Assembly: GCA_034433995.1 (NCBI GenBank)
Contig: DAOTZU010000139.1
Span: 1 to 9,136, forward strand
DNA from: DAOTZU01 sp034433995
GTDB taxonomy: Bacteria; Chloroflexota; Anaerolineae; UBA1429
Reading direction: 5' to 3'
DNA length: 9,136 nucleotides
The stretch's first letter is position 1, and every line of letters starts with the position of its first letter. Under the pieces are notes generated by a model. That model was not told where the DNA came from. It saw nothing but the letters and a program-made list of their open reading frames with translations, and made no database searches. Position numbers and translations under genes: made by a program. Below are positions 1 through 6,595 of the stretch, piece by piece.

Positions 1-1191
1 GGACCGCACCCGCTCCACCTGCCAACCGCGCTCCACGATGGGCTCCAAGCATTCCTGCAACATGCAGGCACAAGATTCCATGATGGCCCGGGCCAGATGG
101 GCGCGGGTGTGGCCCAGGGTGAGGCCCCAAAAGGCGCCCCGCGCGTGGGGATTGAAGGTGGGCGTGGCCGTGCCGGAGAAATGGGGCAAGACGGTGAGGC
201 CCTCAGCGCCCGGCGGTACGGCCTCCACGCCCTCCAAAAAGCGCTCGTAATCCTGGCCGGGGGCGCAGAGATCGCGAAACCACTTGAGCACGATGGCCGA
301 GGTGATGGTAAAGGCCAGGGCGTAACAGTGCCCAGGCACGGCGTGCCGCCCCACCAAGAAGCGCTGATCGTCCCAAAGGGTCTCCGTGGTGACCACCAGG
401 GCCAAGGCTGTGCCGGTGGTCTCGCTGACGATCCCCGGCCGCACGTTCCCCGCGCCCACCGCGCCGGCCAGTTGGTCATTGGCCCCCACGCAGACGGACA
501 CCCCCGCCGGCAAGCCCAGCTCCTCCGCCGCCTCCGGCCGCAGCCGCCCGGCCACGGCCCCCGGCTCAAGGATGTTAGGGAGCTGCTCCGCCGTGATCCC
601 CGCCGCCTCCAGGAGGCGCGGCGACCAGGACCCCGTGCGCAGGTCGAAAAAGCCGCTGAATTGGGCCATCACCCGATCGGTGGCCGCCTCGCCCGTCAAG
701 CGGTAGATCAAGTAATCGGGCAGGCAGAGGAACTTCCAGGCGGCGTGGGCGGCCGGGGCATGGCGCGCCAGCCAGGCCACCTTGAACACCGTCAACCCGG
801 CGGGGAGCCACGGATAGCCGCTGCTGCGCCGATATTCCTCGGCGGAGAGCCACTCCGCGGCCCACGCATCCACGATCTCTTGGGCGCGCAGATCCACCCA
901 GACGATGGCCGGATGGAGCGGCCGGCCGGCGGCATCTATGGGGATAAAGGTCTGCCCCTGAGAGCTGAACCCGATGGCAGCAAGCTCGCTTGGGCGCGCC
1001 CCGGCCCGGGCCAAGACCGCCTGTACCCCCTCCTTGGCCGACCGCCAATAGGTTTCGGGGTCCATCTCGGCCCAATCCGGCCGGGGCGCCCGCGGGGTGT
1101 ATTCGGCCGCGTGCACCGCTAGGGCTCGGCCTTGGTCGTCGATCAGGGCCGTCTTGAGGGCGGTGGTGCCGATATCGAAGGTAAGAAACAT
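1..1191 (-). CDS. FGGY-family carbohydrate kinase, xylulokinase-like (3' end outside window)
   Basis: ATP-dependent sugar kinase of the ASKHA fold, probably cytoplasmic, phosphorylating a pentulose, hexulose or related sugar. The visible 397 residues begin MFLTFDIGTTALKTALID, the phosphate-1 loop with Asp6. They continue through GFSSQGQ (about 74-80) and VWVDLRAQ (97-104) to VGANDQLAGAVGAG (235-248), where Asp239 matches the family catalytic base, then SETTGTALAL, the phosphate-2 region. The frame is open to base 1, and the sequence stops just before the GGG-type adenosine motif expected next. Roughly 100 C-terminal residues are therefore missing because of the window edge, not a mutation. 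The ATG at 1191 has an AGAGGAG ribosome site about 12 bases upstream, slightly far, but no better start is seen. It lies 24 bp after the hydrolase gene and is likely co-transcribed with it, so it may phosphorylate a sugar that enzyme releases. Family assignment is secure; substrate is not, since xylulose, ribulose, fuculose and others remain possible. Confidence 0.93.
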   Translation of the reverse strand, partial: MFLTFDIGTTALKTALIDDQGRALAVHAAEYTPRAPRPDWAEMDPETYWRSAKEGVQAVLARAGARPSELAAIGFSSQGQTFIPIDAAGRPLHPAIVWVDLRAQEIVDAWAAEWLSAEEYRRSSGYPWLPAGLTVFKVAWLARHAPAAHAAWKFLCLPDYLIYRLTGEAATDRVMAQFSGFFDLRTGSWSPRLLEAAGITAEQLPNILEPGAVAGRLRPEAAEELGLPAGVSVCVGANDQLAGAVGAGNVRPGIVSETTGTALALVVTTETLWDDQRFLVGRHAVPGHCYALAFTITSAIVLKWFRDLCAPGQDYERFLEGVEAVPPGAEGLTVLPHFSGTATPTFNPHARGAFWGLTLGHTRAHLARAIMESCACMLQECLEPIVERGWQVERVRS

Positions 1192-1215
1192 ACAGGTAAG
1201 AGTCTCCTCTGCCAG

Positions 1216-3210
1216 CTACTCGGCCACCACCATCTGGTGCCCCACCACCTCGGGCACGGTGAGGCGCACATACCCTCCCTCATAGGTGAAGGGCACCTCC
1301 TGTTGGCCGGGCGCGAGATAGACGCGCCGCGGAGGGCGCTCCAGCTTGAAGGCCAGCGGAATATTGTAGAGCGGGAGCACATCCTCGATGGTATCGAACT
1401 CGAGCCCGCGCCGCTCAGGCACATAGTGCAGCAGATGCACCACGACACGATTGCCCTGGGCCGGCTGGCGCAACAAAGTCACCTGGGCCGAGCTGGGCGC
1501 TTGGCAGATGACCAACGGATCCGGCAGGAAGCGCCGCAACGCGGCCAGGAACATGGTCTTGAACCACAGCGGCGCCTGGCGGCGGTAGCCCATAAAAATG
1601 GGATGGGCGAAATAGATCACGTTGCCCGCGGCGTTGATGGTTACGCTGGGATAATCGGCGCGCTTGTTGGGGTTCATGGGCGTCTGGCGGTGGGAACAAA
1701 AATGCTGCCAGGTGCGGTTGAAATAGGGCGCGTAGGTATCGGCCAGCACTTGGGTGCCCGGTTCGGGACGCACGGCCAAGCCCTGCTCATACATGACGTA
1801 CTCTGTATCCGCCAGGGGCGCCCCCAACTCGGGTCGCGGCCAGGCGTAATCGGGCAGGTTGGGCGCCTCGCCCAAGCTGGTGAGGCCAAACTCCTTCAGG
1901 GCGAAATCGGTGCCCTCCGGGGTGAGGCCGGCATGGTACGACGCGATCACCTTGCCGCCGCCGGCCAGGTAGGCGCGCAGCTTGGTGGCCAAGGCCGGCG
2001 CGAGGGGCACTTTATCGGGCAGCACCAACACGCGATAGGGCGTCCAATCCGCCTCGCCATCCACAAAGTCGAACTGGTGATGGGCCTCCAAGAGCATGCG
2101 CATGGCGCCGGCGTTGGAGGTATCCACCGTACCATCGTGGGTGCCCACCGCCTCGGTGTTAAAGACGGCGATCTCGGTCTGGGGCACGGCGCCCAGGCAC
2201 CACGGCTCCTTGGCCTCCACGCTGGCATACACGCGGCCGATCAACTCGTAGGCCGGCCCGTTGAGCCGCCCACGGGGATGCATCTGGTCACCGATGCAAC
2301 AGGCCGCGCCGTTGGCCAACATCTGGAAGCATTCGAACTCCAAAGCGGGCAGATTCTTGAAGGAGGAGAAATCGCCCCAGGCGGTGTGAAACTTGCCCGT
2401 CATGCCCAGGGTCGGTTTGCCCAAGGTGCGGGCGTAGCGAATGGTGATGGGAAAATGGTTATAGCCCCAATGGCCCGTGCTGGGGAGCGACTCCAGCTCT
2501 AGGTGGGTGAAGGTATCCAGCGTGGGACGGATGGTGGGAGAGATGTGGCCCGAATTATGAAAGATGAGGGCCTCGGGCCGCCGCGCCCGCACGCCGGCGG
2601 TAAAGCGTCGCCGATAGTTATCCAACACCTGCTGGGCCAGCTTCAGCCGGTCGGCCTGGGAATCTGGGTTGAGCCCTTGGCGGCGCATATCGGCCAGGCA
2701 GTAGGAACAGACACACTCTTGGAGCAGGATGATATCGAACCACAGGCCGTCCACCTCGGCGCCAAAGAGGTCCAGCACCTCGGCGGTCTGCTCCCAAGCA
2801 TAGTCCAGATAGGGGCTATTCAGGCAAAGGTTCTTCCAGCGGGCGACCATCGGCCCCACGCTACCCAGCTTCCCATCGGGGCTCACCTTTTGCCATTCGG
2901 GATGGCGCGCCGCGGCAAGCTCATCCCAACCGATGGTGATATAGATGGGCGCCTTGATGCCGGCCCGATGGCAGGCCACGATCTGCTCGCCCAAAAGGTT
3001 CACCTTCAGCGAGGGATGGGGCGTAAAGCGGGTGGGCAGATAATAGCAATACCCATGGTGCCCACGGGCAAAGAGATTGATCGAGTTGACATGGGCGCGC
3101 TGCAGGGTCTCCACAAAGGCCTGGGCGTCCCAATCGGCCCCCACATCGGGGATGGTGCCATTGGTGTGAAAATCGAGATGGATCTGGCGCAAACGCAAAG
3201 GCTCTGGCAT
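1216..3210 (-). CDS. GHL6-like glycoside hydrolase with beta-galactosidase-trimerisation-like domain
   Basis: A 664-residue protein resembling the 'hypothetical glycosyl hydrolase 6' group, related to GH29/alpha-amylase-type barrels. The N-terminal segment (about 8-65) has the family-like HLDFHTNGTIPDVG start and the FARGHHGYCYYLPT stretch. A TIM-barrel-like region follows to about residue 340. GLWFDI places Asp159 where GH29-type enzymes carry their nucleophile, and the acidic HLELES stretch (236-241) holds candidate acid/base residues; both roles are inference. Residues about 345-440 (from IAVFNTEAVG to the GGGKVIASYHAG stretch at 417-428) look like the glutamine-amidotransferase-like trimerisation domain of GH42 enzymes, and a beta-rich domain ends the protein. 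There is no signal peptide or membrane segment, so it probably acts on an imported oligosaccharide or glycoside in the cytoplasm. The ATG at 3210 has AAAGGA about 6 bases upstream. It sits 20 bp after the zinc-ribbon gene and 24 bp before the sugar kinase. The substrate is unknown. Confidence 0.85.
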   Translation of the reverse strand: MPEPLRLRQIHLDFHTNGTIPDVGADWDAQAFVETLQRAHVNSINLFARGHHGYCYYLPTRFTPHPSLKVNLLGEQIVACHRAGIKAPIYITIGWDELAAARHPEWQKVSPDGKLGSVGPMVARWKNLCLNSPYLDYAWEQTAEVLDLFGAEVDGLWFDIILLQECVCSYCLADMRRQGLNPDSQADRLKLAQQVLDNYRRRFTAGVRARRPEALIFHNSGHISPTIRPTLDTFTHLELESLPSTGHWGYNHFPITIRYARTLGKPTLGMTGKFHTAWGDFSSFKNLPALEFECFQMLANGAACCIGDQMHPRGRLNGPAYELIGRVYASVEAKEPWCLGAVPQTEIAVFNTEAVGTHDGTVDTSNAGAMRMLLEAHHQFDFVDGEADWTPYRVLVLPDKVPLAPALATKLRAYLAGGGKVIASYHAGLTPEGTDFALKEFGLTSLGEAPNLPDYAWPRPELGAPLADTEYVMYEQGLAVRPEPGTQVLADTYAPYFNRTWQHFCSHRQTPMNPNKRADYPSVTINAAGNVIYFAHPIFMGYRRQAPLWFKTMFLAALRRFLPDPLVICQAPSSAQVTLLRQPAQGNRVVVHLLHYVPERRGLEFDTIEDVLPLYNIPLAFKLERPPRRVYLAPGQQEVPFTYEGGYVRLTVPEVVGHQMVVAE

Positions 3211-3230
3211 GGTCTATCCTTTCAACAAGA

Positions 3231-3557
3231 TCAGTCTTGTTTGATCCGCCGCATGCGGATCACATAACCGCGTTCATCCCGCTGGATGGGCTCCCAGCCC
3301 TGGGCGGCCAGCTTGCCCACCACATATTCGTTGGCCTCCCGCCGGCTGATGATGGAATAAGGGCTCTGCAAGAGCAGGGTATTCCCGCGCCGGGCCTCAT
3401 AACAGCGGCCGTAGAGACGGTCAATGAAGGTGAGGTCGCAGTACTCATACTCTGGCTCTGCCGCTGCCGGGGATTCGGCAGGTTTCTGGGGCTGGCCGCA
3501 TTTCCAGCAAAAAGCCGCTTCATCGGGAAGCTCTGTGCCGCATTTTGCACAGCGCAT
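3231..3557 (-). CDS. Small zinc-ribbon protein with DUF4177-like C-terminal region
   Basis: A 108-residue protein. It opens with a zinc ribbon in which Cys3, Cys6, Cys17 and Cys20 form CxxC-x10-CxxC (MRCAKCG and FCWKCGQ), followed by a short Pro/Ala/Glu linker. The C-terminal part, from EYEYCDLTFI through VVGKLAAQGWEPI to the basic end RMRRIKQD, resembles DUF4177, whose members carry a similar 'L..qGWE.v' core; this is a pattern match by eye. The ATG at 3557 is preferred because AAGGAGG sits a few bases upstream. A longer in-frame start at 3650 would add a low-complexity Gly/Pro/Arg stretch and has no comparable ribosome site. No catalytic residues are visible. It lies 20 bp upstream of the hydrolase gene and is presumably co-transcribed. 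It could be a metal-binding scaffold or regulatory protein, but the function is unknown. Confidence 0.8.
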   Translation of the reverse strand: MRCAKCGTELPDEAAFCWKCGQPQKPAESPAAAEPEYEYCDLTFIDRLYGRCYEARRGNTLLLQSPYSIISRREANEYVVGKLAAQGWEPIQRDERGYVIRMRRIKQD

Positions 3558-3656
3558 GGTCCCTCCTTCCCACAGTGTCCGTGGCCATCGGCCCGGGCCG
3601 GCAGCGTCCGCGCTTCCTGGGGAGCCCGGAGAACCCCGCGGGAAACCCACAGCCCT
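3558..3656 (-). other. 99-bp spacer between EFR1 and zinc-ribbon genes with weak dyads
   Basis: This gap contains a perfect 12-bp palindrome (CGGCCCGGGCCG, 3589-3600). It also holds an imperfect hairpin at 3614-3644, with TTCC/GGAA and GGGG/CCCC arms interrupted by bulges and an 11-base loop. Neither is followed by a T-run on the minus strand, so this does not look like an intrinsic terminator. The strong AAGGAGG ribosome site of the zinc-ribbon gene lies at the downstream end. No clear promoter was recognised, and transcription may simply continue through. Confidence 0.4.
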
Positions 3657-4550
3657 TTAGGCCGGGGGCGCGTCTCCCATCTCTGGTTCCGGGCGCTCCT
3701 CGGCGTCCTGCAAAGCCTCGGCATCACGCGCGAACAAGATCTCACGCACCAAGGCCTGGCCGTAACCGGGGGCTAGGTAGCGCCCGATCTTTTCCGTCCA
3801 GCGCCCCACCTGGATCGCCCCTTTGGGGCAGATCCCCAGACAGCGCAGACACAACGTCCCCCGTCGCCCAAAGATCACCCCGTGCTCGCCCAGACGGATG
3901 TTGCCCGTCGGACAGGTGCGCACGCACAGGCCGCAGTGGTCGCAGCGCGCGTCCGCCCGAAAAAGGCGATAGAGCTCGCGTGCCCCCCGGAGATACAGGC
4001 GATGCCCGATATCGGTAAGGACGATCCTCTCCAGAGCGCTGGCGAAAAAGTGGCGGTCAATCCCTTCCAAGATCTCTTCCGCGGCCTCGTGGGCATCGAT
4101 GCTGCACCAGGCGAGCTGCTCCTCCATCTCCGCCGCCGTGAGGGAACGGGCCTTGGGGCTGACATAGTAATCGCAACCGGTGTAATAGACGGCCTCGTGA
4201 ACGATGATGTAACCCTTGTTGCCCAGGATGCGTCGCGCCTCCTCAAAGGCGCCGCCAAAGCTGCCGCCCAGGGTCAAAAAGAGGAACACGTTCTGATGTT
4301 GGCTGGCCGGCAAGGCCCGCAAGAAATCCTCCACCAAGAAGGGCGCCCCCCAGGCATGGACCGGATAGCCCAGCCCCAAAAAGTCATAGTGGGCCAGCGC
4401 CCCCATGGGGCCGCCCCTCAAAAGCGCCTCCATGCGCAGCACATCCACCTCGTGCCCCAGGCGGGCAAACCCATCGGCGTATTCCCGGGCGATGGCCCAG
4501 GTGTTGCCCGTGCCCGAGAAATAGCAGAGGCCCACTTTTTTGGGCTTCAT
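3657..4550 (-). CDS. EFR1-family flavodoxin/ferredoxin fusion protein
   Basis: A 297-residue electron-transfer protein. An N-terminal flavodoxin-like domain (about 1-165) has the FMN phosphate loop FSGTGNT (11-17) and the GYPVHAWGAP (61-70) and LTLGGSFGG (92-100) flavin-contact regions. A C-terminal ferredoxin-like domain (about 195-250) follows. The first [4Fe-4S] motif is complete, with Cys203, Cys206, Cys209 and Cys213. The second is incomplete: Cys234, Cys237 and Cys241 (LCLRCLGICP) are present, but the expected first Cys, at residue 231, is Gly. It may therefore hold a [3Fe-4S] or unusual second cluster, or only one cluster. There is no signal peptide, so it is probably cytoplasmic. The ATG at 4550 has AAGGAG five bases upstream. 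It is first in the minus-strand block, and a 99-bp gap separates it from the zinc-ribbon gene, so co-transcription with the sugar genes is possible but not certain. Redox partner unknown. Confidence 0.92.
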   Translation of the reverse strand: MKPKKVGLCYFSGTGNTWAIAREYADGFARLGHEVDVLRMEALLRGGPMGALAHYDFLGLGYPVHAWGAPFLVEDFLRALPASQHQNVFLFLTLGGSFGGAFEEARRILGNKGYIIVHEAVYYTGCDYYVSPKARSLTAAEMEEQLAWCSIDAHEAAEEILEGIDRHFFASALERIVLTDIGHRLYLRGARELYRLFRADARCDHCGLCVRTCPTGNIRLGEHGVIFGRRGTLCLRCLGICPKGAIQVGRWTEKIGRYLAPGYGQALVREILFARDAEALQDAEERPEPEMGDAPPA

Positions 4551-4564
4551 CGGCGCTCCTTATG

Positions 4565-4602
4565 AGCTATCAGCAATCAGCTATCAGCCATCGGCTATCA
4601 GC
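4565..4602. repeat. Degenerate heptamer tandem repeat (AGCTATC type, five copies)
   Basis: Five adjacent 7-base units read agctatc, agcaatc, agctatc, agccatc and ggctatc (4565-4599), followed by a partial agc. It lies directly upstream of the EFR1 ribosome site, in the presumed minus-strand leader. Translated in the plus direction it gives the SAISYQ-type low-complexity peptide that, from memory, turns up as spurious ORFs in many bacterial genomes. This suggests a dispersed simple repeat and not a gene. Function unknown. Confidence 0.8.
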
Positions 4603-4611
4603 ACTGGGTAC

Positions 4612-4643
4612 GGAACCTGGTTCCAGGAGACAATTGGATCCAA
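4612..4643. promoter_or_regulatory. Cluster of short perfect palindromes, candidate operator
   Basis: Three dyads lie close together: GGAACC-T-GGTTCC (4612-4624), overlapping CCTGG-TT-CCAGG (4616-4627), and TTGGATCCAA (4634-4643). They sit between the inferred minus-strand start of transcription and the EFR1 gene, where a repressor or an RNA structure could act. No specific regulator motif was recognised, and short palindromes can arise by chance. Confidence 0.3.
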
Positions 4644-4662
4644 GGCTCACCGTAGCGCATTA

Positions 4663-4692
4663 AACTTAGCACAAAAAGGGCGGCGGCGTCAA
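4663..4692 (-). promoter_or_regulatory. Candidate sigma-70-type promoter for the minus-strand block
   Basis: On the minus strand, TTGACG (4692-4687) matches five of six -35 bases. An 18-base spacer follows, then TAAGTT (4668-4663), a weak -10 preceded by a TG that would make it an extended -10. This predicts a leader of about 105 bases to the EFR1 start, containing the palindrome cluster and the heptamer repeat. Prediction by eye only. Confidence 0.4.
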
Positions 4693-4702
4693 TTGCAAGC
4701 GG

Positions 4703-4732
4703 TTGGACAAGCGCGCGCAATTGCGCTATCCT
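4703..4732 (+). promoter_or_regulatory. Candidate sigma-70-type promoter for the histidine-kinase operon
   Basis: TTGGAC (4703-4708) and TATCCT (4727-4732) are separated by 18 bases, or by 17 if TGGACA is taken as the -35. The spacer contains a perfect 12-base palindrome (GCGCAATTGCGC, 4715-4726) that abuts the -10, a typical position for a repressor site. It predicts a leader of about 50 bases to the first kinase. Both hexamers deviate from consensus, so this is tentative. Confidence 0.35.
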
Positions 4733-4783
4733 TACAGCCACGGCGAGGGCCAAGACAGTCCTTGCAGGCCTTGGTAAGGAGAG

Positions 4784-4792
4784 GTGCGCGTG
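4784..4792 (+). promoter_or_regulatory. Ribosome site and alternative GTG starts of the 7TM kinase
   Basis: AAGGAG (4776-4781) precedes two in-frame GTG codons, at 4784 and 4790. The first is only 2 bases from the Shine-Dalgarno, too close for normal initiation, while the second is 8 bases away. GTG at 4790 is therefore preferred. The choice changes the protein by two residues only. Confidence 0.6.
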
Positions 4793-6565
4793 CAGTGGCA
4801 GTATACACCTTACATTTGGCCGTTGATCCTTTCAGCCTTCCTGGCTTGGAGTGCCGCCGTCCTCATCTGGCGCCGGCGGCCGGCGGTGGGCGCCACCCTT
4901 TTGGCGGCGCTCGGTATCATTTTGGGCCTCTGGGCCGCGCTGTACGCCGTCGAGATCACCAGTGTGGGCCTGGAGGCCAAGCTCTTCTGGGCCAAGCTGC
5001 AATATTTTTGCATCCCCTTTGCCGCGCCCCTTTTCATGACCTTTGCCCGGCGCTATAGCACCGGCGGCCGCAGCCCCTCTCCCAGACATATGTTTTTCTT
5101 CTACCTTATTCCGGCGCTGACCATCTTGGTGGTTTGGACCGACCAGTGGCACGGCCTGTTTTATCGGAACATTGCCCTCGATATGAGCGGCGCCTTCTCT
5201 GCTGTGGCCAAGACCTATGGCCCGTGGCTTAGGCTCTTTTACCTCTACAACAGCCTCCTGATGCTGCTGGGCTCCCTAGCCCTGCTGCGCATGGCTCTGA
5301 CCACCTTCCGCACCTATCGCGGCCAGGCCATCTCCATGTTGGCGGTGGGGCTACTGCCCTGGATGGGCAACCTCGCCTATGTGGTAGGACAATCTCACGG
5401 TTTGCGCTTGGATCTTACCCCTGTGGCCCTCAGTCTATCGGCCATCCTCACCTATTGGGCCCTCTTTCGCCACGGTTTGTTCGACATCGTCCCCGCCGCC
5501 CGAGATGCCATCGTGGAGAGCTTGGCCGATGCCGTCATGGTCATGGATAGCCAGAAGCGGTTGGTCTACCTCAACCCCGCCGCCTCGCGCCTCATCGGGG
5601 ATGAGCGGGACGCGCTGATCGGGCGCAACGTCCGCGAGGTCTTGACGTCATGGCCAGAGGTTCTGGAGCGTTATCGCGACGTCTCGGAGGCCCAGGATGA
5701 GCTCGTGTTCGCTCGAAACGGGCGGCGCTCCTTTGATGTCTCCATCGCCCCGCTGCGAGATGGTCGCGGGCGGCTCATCGGCCGCATGGTCACCCTCCAC
5801 GAGACCACGGAGCGCAAGCTTTTGGAGGAACAGTTACGTCAATCTCAAAAGATGGAGGCCATCGGCATCCTGGCCGGGGGCATAGCCCATCACTTTAATA
5901 ACCTCTTGACGGTGATCAACGGTTACTCCGAGATGGCGTTGAAAACCCTCCCTGAGGATGCCCCCGCGCGCCGGGATGTGGAGACCGTCCTCAAAGCCGG
6001 CCGCCAGGCGGCCGAGTTGACCCGCCAACTTCTCGTCTTTAGCCGCCGCGAACGGCCGCACATGGAGGTGGTGGACCTCAACCAGGTCCTGCGCGGCATG
6101 GACAAGATGTTGCCCCTCTTCTTGGAAGAGGGGATCGCCCTGGAATTGCGCCTCAGCGAAGAGCCGCTCTGGGTCAAGGCGGATCCGCGCCAGCTCGAAC
6201 AGATCATAGCCAACCTGCTCACCAACGCCCGGGATGCCATCCAGGAAACCCATGCGGATGGTCACGTGACCATCACCACCACCAAGCTACACGCTTGTTC
6301 TCTGGCCCAGGGCAAACCTTGTGCCCGCCTCTCGGTGCAGGATACAGGGGTGGGCATCTCTCCCGAGGTGCGGGAACATCTCTTTGAACCTTTCTTTACC
6401 ACCAAAGAGGTTGGTCGCGGCACGGGGTTGGGCTTGGCCACCACCTACGGTATCGTGCGCGAATTGGGAGGGGTGATCGAGGTGCAGAGCGCGCCGGGAG
6501 AAGGCGCCACCTTCCATGTGGATCTGCCCCTCACCGCCTCCCCTTCTGCCCTGGTTGAAACATAG
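4790..6565 (+). CDS. 7TM-PAS membrane sensor histidine kinase
   Basis: A 591-residue (GTG start at 4790) sensor kinase. Residues about 6-225 contain seven hydrophobic segments and resemble the HisKA_7TM sensor region, including the FWAKLQYF and TDQWHGLFYR stretches typical of it. A PAS domain (about 235-340) ends in the usual TTERK linker. The HisKA dimerisation helix carries AGGIAHHFNNLL, where His367 is the expected phospho-acceptor. The next residue is His368, where relatives have Asp or Glu. The HATPase_c domain is intact: N-box NLLTNARDAI, G1 DTGVGIS (Asp518), F-box LFEPFFTTK and G2 GRGTGLGLA. There is no receiver or output domain. The hybrid kinase follows after 30 bp, so the two are probably co-transcribed and may exchange phosphate through its receiver. 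The loss of the acidic residue could weaken autokinase or phosphatase activity. The signal sensed is unknown. Confidence 0.93.
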   Translation: MQWQYTPYIWPLILSAFLAWSAAVLIWRRRPAVGATLLAALGIILGLWAALYAVEITSVGLEAKLFWAKLQYFCIPFAAPLFMTFARRYSTGGRSPSPRHMFFFYLIPALTILVVWTDQWHGLFYRNIALDMSGAFSAVAKTYGPWLRLFYLYNSLLMLLGSLALLRMALTTFRTYRGQAISMLAVGLLPWMGNLAYVVGQSHGLRLDLTPVALSLSAILTYWALFRHGLFDIVPAARDAIVESLADAVMVMDSQKRLVYLNPAASRLIGDERDALIGRNVREVLTSWPEVLERYRDVSEAQDELVFARNGRRSFDVSIAPLRDGRGRLIGRMVTLHETTERKLLEEQLRQSQKMEAIGILAGGIAHHFNNLLTVINGYSEMALKTLPEDAPARRDVETVLKAGRQAAELTRQLLVFSRRERPHMEVVDLNQVLRGMDKMLPLFLEEGIALELRLSEEPLWVKADPRQLEQIIANLLTNARDAIQETHADGHVTITTTKLHACSLAQGKPCARLSVQDTGVGISPEVREHLFEPFFTTKEVGRGTGLGLATTYGIVRELGGVIEVQSAPGEGATFHVDLPLTASPSALVET

Positions 6566-6595
6566 GATAGCTGTAAGCGTCTCAAAGGAAACCCT

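Noticed and set aside
1..60. Truncated or broken sugar kinase
   Set aside because: The reading frame is intact up to base 1 and ends where the next conserved motif is expected. The missing part is due to the window edge.
97..1122. 341-codon open frame on the plus strand at the left end
   Set aside because: Antisense to the FGGY kinase, which has clear ATP-binding motifs. The plus-strand product is Arg/Gly/Pro-rich and unrecognisable.
1132..2502. 456-codon open frame on the plus strand opposite the hydrolase gene
   Set aside because: Shadow of the well-supported minus-strand hydrolase. It has low-complexity Gly/His/Leu composition and no family features; the same applies to the plus-strand continuation at 2503-3267.
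3614..3644. Intrinsic terminator between the EFR1 and zinc-ribbon genes
   Set aside because: The hairpin is interrupted by bulges and is not followed by a T-run on the transcribed strand.
3558..3650. Longer zinc-ribbon protein starting at 3650
   Set aside because: The extension is low-complexity, and the strong AAGGAGG ribosome site is placed for the ATG at 3557.
4565..4602. CRISPR-like array
   Set aside because: The units are 7 bases, directly adjacent and without spacers, so this is a simple tandem repeat.
4540..5058. Possible plus-strand gene starting across the heptamer repeat
   Set aside because: Its N-terminus is the translated repeat, and it overlaps the 7TM kinase start in another frame. 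It has no ribosome site and no domain.
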